A stretch of 64,000 nucleotides of DNA from Chryseobacterium sp. HSC-36S06 (GTDB taxonomy: Bacteria; Bacteroidota; Bacteroidia; Flavobacteriales; Weeksellaceae). The translations under genes and the position numbers were made by a program. The notes beneath the pieces are model-generated. The model did not search any database and had not been told where the DNA came from. It saw only the letters and a program-made list of their open reading frames with translations. Where the stretch lies: positions 124,001 through 188,000 of the forward strand of contig NZ_JALJZX010000003.1 in assembly GCF_024171485.1 (NCBI RefSeq), in the 5' to 3' direction. Of the stretch, positions 59,561 to 64,000 are shown piece by piece; the stretch's first letter is position 1; each line of letters begins with the position of its first letter.

Positions 59561-60490
59561 ATGGACCGAAAAGAATTTCTCGCCACCACATTTGCCGCAG
59601 GTTTAGGTCTGGCTTTTGCGCCAGGTTTGCTGAGCTGTACCTCATCTGTTTCTAACAGAACTGTTTTTGATCCTTTAAATTTAGGTGCAGGTAATCTCTC
59701 CAATGTCCGTGGAAATATCAGCAGATACACGAACAAAGGCGGAACCGTAGGAATTTTCGAAACGAAAGACGGTTTCGTTATCATCGATTCTCAGTTTCCC
59801 GATTCCGTTCAGCCTGTTTTAGACGGAATTTCTGTTAAAGGAAAACCTGTACTCTATCTCTGTAACACCCATCATCACGGTGATCATACTTCCGGAAATA
59901 TCGCTTTTAAAGATCCTGAGACCAAAATTCTTGCTCACAACCGGGTTCCCGAACTTCAGAGGAAGGCTGCGGAAAAAAGCAACAAACTTGGCGAACAGCG
60001 ATATGCTACATTACTCTTCGAAAAGGAATATAAAATCGATTTGGGAAATGAAAAAGTAACCGGTTATCATTTCGGGAACGGACATACTTTCGGTGACGTG
60101 ATGTATCATTTTGAGAAAGACAATGTGGTGCACATGGGAGATTTGATGTTTAATAACATGATTCCCGTTTACCGTACTGTCGACGGTTCAGATTCCAGAA
60201 ACTGGATTAAAGTCCTGGAAAAAGCGCAAAAAACCTTTGATGATGATACGGTTTTTATTTTCGGTCACGCCAACAAACCGGAACTCACGACAGGAAATAA
60301 ATCCAATTTAAAAGAAATGGCAGATTTTCTGGAAGCTTCGAACGAGTTTGTTCTAAAAGCGATTACTGAGGGTAAAACAACCGAACTGCTGTTAAAAGAA
60401 CATACTTTCATTCCGGGATTTGCCAACAGAACTACGCCGGAACGTTTTGCAGGATTTTTGGATGAGCTGAGAAAAACTTTAGGCGGTTAA
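59561..60490 (+). CDS. Exported MBL-fold metallo-hydrolase
   Basis: 309 residues from the ATG at 59561. The N-terminus MDRKEFLATTFAAGLGLAFAPGLLSC suggests an export signal with an RK pair and lipobox-like LLSC (Cys26). The zinc motif is NTHHHGDHTSG (His104, His106, Asp108, His109). Later GNGHTFGDVMYHF and HMGDLMF supply further ligands. It resembles subclass B3-like or glyoxalase-type enzymes, but beta-lactamase activity cannot be assumed. Substrate unknown. Its stop is 2 bp from the stop of the facing serine hydrolase gene. Confidence 0.85.
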   Translation: MDRKEFLATTFAAGLGLAFAPGLLSCTSSVSNRTVFDPLNLGAGNLSNVRGNISRYTNKGGTVGIFETKDGFVIIDSQFPDSVQPVLDGISVKGKPVLYLCNTHHHGDHTSGNIAFKDPETKILAHNRVPELQRKAAEKSNKLGEQRYATLLFEKEYKIDLGNEKVTGYHFGNGHTFGDVMYHFEKDNVVHMGDLMFNNMIPVYRTVDGSDSRNWIKVLEKAQKTFDDDTVFIFGHANKPELTTGNKSNLKEMADFLEASNEFVLKAITEGKTTELLLKEHTFIPGFANRTTPERFAGFLDELRKTLGG

Positions 60491-60492
60491 AC

Positions 60493-61623
60493 TTATTTTA
60501 ACATTTCTTTTCGAAGATCAGTCACTGCATTTTCAATAATTTCAGTCACTTTTTTCACTTCTTTGTGCGGAACAAAAAAACCGTTCTTCCCTTTGCTTTC
60601 ATCGGCAATATTCGAAAGGATTACTACGGAAGTTTTTGTTTCGGGATAATAAATATTCAGTGACGGCGAACCTTTTACATAACCGCTGTGGAAATAGGAC
60701 GGCTGTTTCCTTTCGTTAATCATAATCCCGTATCCGTAACCCACTTTGCCTAAAATCGCATGATGATTTTCTGACGACTTCTGCAAAAATTTCTTCAGCG
60801 TTTCCGGTTTTAGGATTTTCCCGCTGTATAATGAAGTATTCCAGCGGTGCAAATCATTCACAGTGGATAACACTCCGCCAGCAGCGACGGAAATTTCTTT
60901 ATTGGAAAGCCGTTTCGGCATATTTTCAATTCTTTCAAAGCGGGAAGGATTTCCCAGATAAGCTCCCGCAAAATGATCTCCGTTAAAAACATTAGCCGTA
61001 GAAGAATGAAGCATTCCAGCCTTACCGAAAAGTTCTTCTGCATTTTCCTCGTAAGATTTCCCCGAAGCTTTCTCAATAATTTCCCCTAAAAACCGGTAAC
61101 CTTTGTTGGAATAATTAAACTCCTTCCCGGGTTTTGAATGAAGGCCGTTTCCCAGATCGCTGATTCCGGAAGTGTGATTCAATAACTGATGAACAGTAAT
61201 GCTTTCAAACTGTTTATTTTGAAATTCGGGTAAAAATTTGGAGATTTTATCATTAGTATTGAGCTTTCCCTGATCTTCCAGCATTAAAATCATCACGGCC
61301 GTAAACTGCTTGCTCACCGAACCAATCGCGAAAACCGAATTGCTGTCAAGTTTTGCTTTAGTTTTAAAATCTTCAAGTCCATTTTCCCTTTCATATAATT
61401 TTTCGCCGTTCTGTACGACAGAAATACTTCCGTTGAATTTCGTTTTAGAAAACACGGAATCGATCTGCTGCGCAAGTAATTTTTTCTGCAAGGCGGTAAT
61501 GGTGCTGTCGATAATTGCATTTCGCGTGACTGAGTCATGCGCGATTTTCTCCGGTTCAGATTTACACGAAATTAAAATGAAGAAGAGAAAAAGAAAATAA
61601 TTGGAGTAAATTTTTAATACCAT
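60493..61623 (-). CDS. Class C beta-lactamase-like serine hydrolase lipoprotein
   Basis: 376 residues. Lipoprotein signal peptide ends FILISC (Cys20). The serine hydrolase motifs are SVSK (Ser102, Lys105), YSN (Tyr171-Asn173, FNYSNKGYR) and a late HSG in YFHSGYVKGS. This is the penicillin-binding protein/class C beta-lactamase fold; members may be D-aminopeptidases or esterases, and few are true beta-lactamases. The N-terminal ~60 residues are helical. Periplasmic or outer-membrane anchored. Substrate not predictable. Confidence 0.87.
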   Translation of the reverse strand: MVLKIYSNYFLFLFFILISCKSEPEKIAHDSVTRNAIIDSTITALQKKLLAQQIDSVFSKTKFNGSISVVQNGEKLYERENGLEDFKTKAKLDSNSVFAIGSVSKQFTAVMILMLEDQGKLNTNDKISKFLPEFQNKQFESITVHQLLNHTSGISDLGNGLHSKPGKEFNYSNKGYRFLGEIIEKASGKSYEENAEELFGKAGMLHSSTANVFNGDHFAGAYLGNPSRFERIENMPKRLSNKEISVAAGGVLSTVNDLHRWNTSLYSGKILKPETLKKFLQKSSENHHAILGKVGYGYGIMINERKQPSYFHSGYVKGSPSLNIYYPETKTSVVILSNIADESKGKNGFFVPHKEVKKVTEIIENAVTDLRKEMLK

Positions 61624-61658
61624 TACCGAAAGTTTGAATTACATTTTCAACCTAAAGC

Positions 61659-61694
61659 AAAAACCGTGTCAAGCATCAACTTTACACGGTTTTT
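61659..61694 (-). terminator. Intrinsic terminator of the icmF-like gene
   Basis: Stem AAAAACCGTGT/ACACGGTTTTT with a 14-nt loop; T run on the minus strand. It lies 22 bp past the stop codon. Confidence 0.8.
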
Positions 61695-61715
61695 AAATAT
61701 AAAATAATATTGGAC

Positions 61716-64000
61716 CTACATATTCCTTCTATACATTCCACCGACTTCAAACAAGGCATTTGTGATTTGTCCCAAAGAACAGTATTTCACCGCATCCATA
61801 ATCAGTTCGAAAAGATTTTCCTGATTAACAGCACCGTGTTGAAGCTGTTTTAAAGCATTTTCGGTGTTTGCTGCGTTAGCATTCTGGTAATTTTCCAGGT
61901 TTTTGATCTGCAGCTGTTTTTCCTCTTCTGTTGAACGGATTACTTCGCCCGGTAAAACCGTTGGAGAACCGTCTTTTCCAAGGAAAGTATTCACGCCGAT
62001 GATCGGATATTCACCTGTATGTTTCAGCCATTCATAATGCATGGATTCTTCCTGAATTTTCGAACGCTGATACATCGTTTCCATCGCACCCAAAACGCCG
62101 CCTCTTTCGGTGATTCTGTCAAATTCCGCATAAACAGCTTCTTCAACCAAATCCGTCAGTTCTTCAATAATAAATGAACCCTGCAAAGGATTCTCGTTCT
62201 TCGCCAAACCGAGTTCTTTATTGATAATCAGCTGAATTGCCATTGCTCTTCTTACAGACTCTTCTGTCGGCGTAGTAATCGCTTCGTCATAAGCATTGGT
62301 GTGCAGCGAGTTACAGTTGTCGTAGATGGCATACAAAGCCTGTAAACTCGTCCTGATATCATTAAAATCGATTTCCTGAGCGTGAAGTGAACGGCCGGAA
62401 GTCTGAATGTGGTATTTCAGCATCTGGCTTCTTTCATTGGCATGGTATTTTTCGCGCATTGCTTTTGCCCAGATTCTTCTCGCTACACGACCGATTACGG
62501 CATATTCCGGATCAATTCCGTTCGAGAAAAAGAAGGATAAATTCGGAGCAAAATCGTTGATATCCATTCCGCGGCTCAGGTAATATTCCACATATGTGAA
62601 ACCGTTTGCCAGAGTAAATGCGAGTTGGGAAATCGGATTAGCGCCCGCTTCCGCGATGTGATAACCTGAAATCGACACCGAATAGAAGTTTCTTACTTTT
62701 TCTTTGATGAAATATTCCTGAACGTCGCCCATCAGCCTCAAAGCAAATTCCGTAGAGAAAATACAGGTATTCTGTGCCTGATCTTCTTTTAAAATATCTG
62801 CCTGAACGGTTCCGCGAACGGTAGCGATGGTTTCGGCTTTAATCTTTGCGTAAACATCAGCATCAAGAATTTCGTCACCGGTTAAACCAAGTAATTTTAA
62901 ACCTAAACCGTTATTGGAAGGCGGAAGTTCGCCGCTGTAAGTTGGACGTTTCAATCCTTTATCATCAAATTTCTGTTTTAAAGTATCTTCGACTTTATCC
63001 CAAAGATTATTTTCTTCAATATACTTCTCACAATTCTGGTCTATCGCAGCATTCATGAAAAACGCAAGCAGCATTGGCGCCGGACCGTTAATCGTCATGG
63101 AAACGGAAGTCATCGCGTTCACCAAATCAAAACCTGAATAGAGTTTTTTCGCATCATCCAAAGTCGCAATAGAAACTCCCGCGTTACCGATTTTCCCGTA
63201 AATATCAGGTGGAAACGCCGGATCCTGACCGTAAAGCGTCACCGAATCGAAAGCGGTAGAAAGTCTTTTCGCGTCCATATCTGCCGAAACATAATGGAAT
63301 CTGCGGTTGGTTCTTTCCGGTCCGCCTTCCCCAGCGAACATTCTTGTAGGATCTTCACCAGTTCTTTTGAACGGATAAATTCCGGCAGTGAAAGGAAATG
63401 CGCCCGGAACATTTTCCTGACCTTTCCAACGGATCAAATCACCCCAATCCTGGAATTTGGGCAAAGCAATCTTTGGAATCTGTAGATGCGAAAGTGTTTC
63501 AGATTTGGTCTGCACCTTAATTTCCTTCCCGCGAACAAAGTAGGAGTAAGTATCCGCTTGCAGTTCTTGCTTGAAATGATGCCAGCCGTGCAAGAAGGCC
63601 GCGTTTTCTTCCGAAAGCTCTTTTTTGGTTTTCAGGAATACTTTTTCCAGTTTGTCATGCGTATGCTGGTCGTCCTGGATAAGTGCTTTCGCGCCCTCAA
63701 TCAGGTACATTTTCTTGGCGATGAGTGCCTGATTTTCTACTTCTTTATCGTAAGCACGGTTATTTTCAACTATTTCAGAAAGATAGCGAACTCTTTTCGG
63801 AGGGATAATGGTGGTTTCTTCTGAAACATTCTGCTCAATATATCCGCTCAGATTTAATCCGTCGAACTTTTCATTTACTTTTTTAATTAATTCATTATAA
63901 AGTTCAGTCGTTCCCCAATCGTTGAACTGGCTGGCTTTCGTCGAGTAAACCGGCATTTCTTCCAAAGGCTGCTCGAACAGCAGATGATTTCTCTGAAACT
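61716..64000 (-). CDS. icmF: Acyl-CoA mutase of the fused IcmF type (5' partial at window edge)
   Basis: The frame is open to the window edge with no start ([11 protein letters not shown] precedes the first TTG/ATG candidates), so about 760 residues of a longer protein are seen. The mutase domain is clear: [24 protein letters not shown] (quoted in part), [83 protein letters not shown] stretch and [14 protein letters not shown]. These fit IcmF, where a B12-binding domain and a G3E GTPase chaperone precede the mutase on one chain. Those N-terminal domains lie outside the window, so the fusion is inferred. It interconverts isobutyryl- or related acyl-CoAs with AdoB12. Confidence 0.87.
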   Translation of the reverse strand, partial: FQRNHLLFEQPLEEMPVYSTKASQFNDWGTTELYNELIKKVNEKFDGLNLSGYIEQNVSEETTIIPPKRVRYLSEIVENNRAYDKEVENQALIAKKMYLIEGAKALIQDDQHTHDKLEKVFLKTKKELSEENAAFLHGWHHFKQELQADTYSYFVRGKEIKVQTKSETLSHLQIPKIALPKFQDWGDLIRWKGQENVPGAFPFTAGIYPFKRTGEDPTRMFAGEGGPERTNRRFHYVSADMDAKRLSTAFDSVTLYGQDPAFPPDIYGKIGNAGVSIATLDDAKKLYSGFDLVNAMTSVSMTINGPAPMLLAFFMNAAIDQNCEKYIEENNLWDKVEDTLKQKFDDKGLKRPTYSGELPPSNNGLGLKLLGLTGDEILDADVYAKIKAETIATVRGTVQADILKEDQAQNTCIFSTEFALRLMGDVQEYFIKEKVRNFYSVSISGYHIAEAGANPISQLAFTLANGFTYVEYYLSRGMDINDFAPNLSFFFSNGIDPEYAVIGRVARRIWAKAMREKYHANERSQMLKYHIQTSGRSLHAQEIDFNDIRTSLQALYAIYDNCNSLHTNAYDEAITTPTEESVRRAMAIQLIINKELGLAKNENPLQGSFIIEELTDLVEEAVYAEFDRITERGGVLGAMETMYQRSKIQEESMHYEWLKHTGEYPIIGVNTFLGKDGSPTVLPGEVIRSTEEEKQLQIKNLENYQNANAANTENALKQLQHGAVNQENLFELIMDAVKYCSLGQITNALFEVGGMYRRNM

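Noticed and set aside
60493-61623. Beta-lactamase resistance gene
   Set aside because: The fold and SxxK/YxN motifs are shared by many non-resistance hydrolases; no resistance-specific feature is visible. The same caution applies to the MBL protein at 59561-60490.

Overview
The window looks like chromosome from a member of the Bacteroidota, class Flavobacteriia, most likely the Chryseobacterium/Kaistella group (Weeksellaceae). This rests on what can be read here: proteins ending in type IX secretion (T9SS) sorting domains (47140-48042, 6222-8573, 26381-31276), many starts preceded by the Bacteroidota -7 promoter box TAnnTTTG instead of a Shine-Dalgarno, families such as DUF4252, head-GIN and DUF4407, and several short intergenic repeat elements of the kind common in flavobacteria. 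No rRNA, tRNA, CRISPR array, phage, plasmid or intact insertion sequence was seen. The window cuts a gene at both ends: a persulfide dioxygenase-rhodanese protein on the left and an IcmF-type acyl-CoA mutase on the right.

Layout. 1-3.8 kb: a compact + strand run for sulfane sulfur and thiol redox chemistry (CstB-like protein, small DUF2892 membrane protein, thioredoxin, rhodanese-thioredoxin lipoprotein, TlpA-like protein, one-heme DUF3365 lipoprotein, isoprenylcysteine methyltransferase-like protein), followed by a facing rhodanese. 4.2-6.2 kb: a zinc-ribbon protein, a DUF3024 protein and repeat-rich intergenic DNA, including a six-copy 22-bp palindrome array. 6.2-11 kb: three exported proteins, one with an apparent frameshift in its signal peptide. 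11.2-13.3 kb: a NarL-type two-component system. 13.5-18.5 kb: an AraC regulator followed by a TolC-MFP-MFS efflux operon. 18.6-26.2 kb: YceI lipoprotein, PNPOx-like protein, alpha-amylase, a radical SAM/TIGR03915 nucleic-acid gene pair, an alcohol dehydrogenase and an ecto-nucleotide pyrophosphatase-type phosphatase. 26.4-31.3 kb: a 1631-residue adhesin-like T9SS protein. 31.3-35.3 kb: a minus-strand operon ruvB-TPR-paiB-MBL-coaE.

35.4-42.2 kb: hutI, a DUF695 protein and part of a phenylacetate degradation cluster (paaB, C, D, G, H, a small membrane protein, paaI). The catalytic subunit gene paaA and the reductase gene paaE are not here. 42.4-45.4 kb: an ECF sigma factor, a membrane protein that may act as its anti-sigma factor, and two DUF4252 proteins. 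45.6-47.1 kb: guaB. 48.8-51.3 kb: a copper nitrite reductase operon (nirK-nirV-sco) whose transcription terminator lies inside the facing MFS gene. 52.6-54.5 kb: DUF4407 gene, a frameshifted TPR gene, and a decayed copy of the DUF4407 3' end. 54.7-58.9 kb: a tandemly duplicated pair of secreted-protein genes. 58.9-64 kb: ruvC, an MBL-fold protein, a class C serine hydrolase and the icmF fragment.

Together the genes suggest an aerobic heterotroph that can respire or detoxify nitrite, degrades amino-acid-derived aromatics and short branched acyl-CoAs, handles reactive sulfur, and displays a large T9SS-dependent surface proteome. I did not find one clearly new system. The strongest leads are the 22-bp palindrome array (5751-5875), the duplicated secreted two-gene module (54701-58872), the sigma/DUF4252 module and the sulfur-thiol operon. 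Two single-base homopolymer frameshifts need checking against raw reads.
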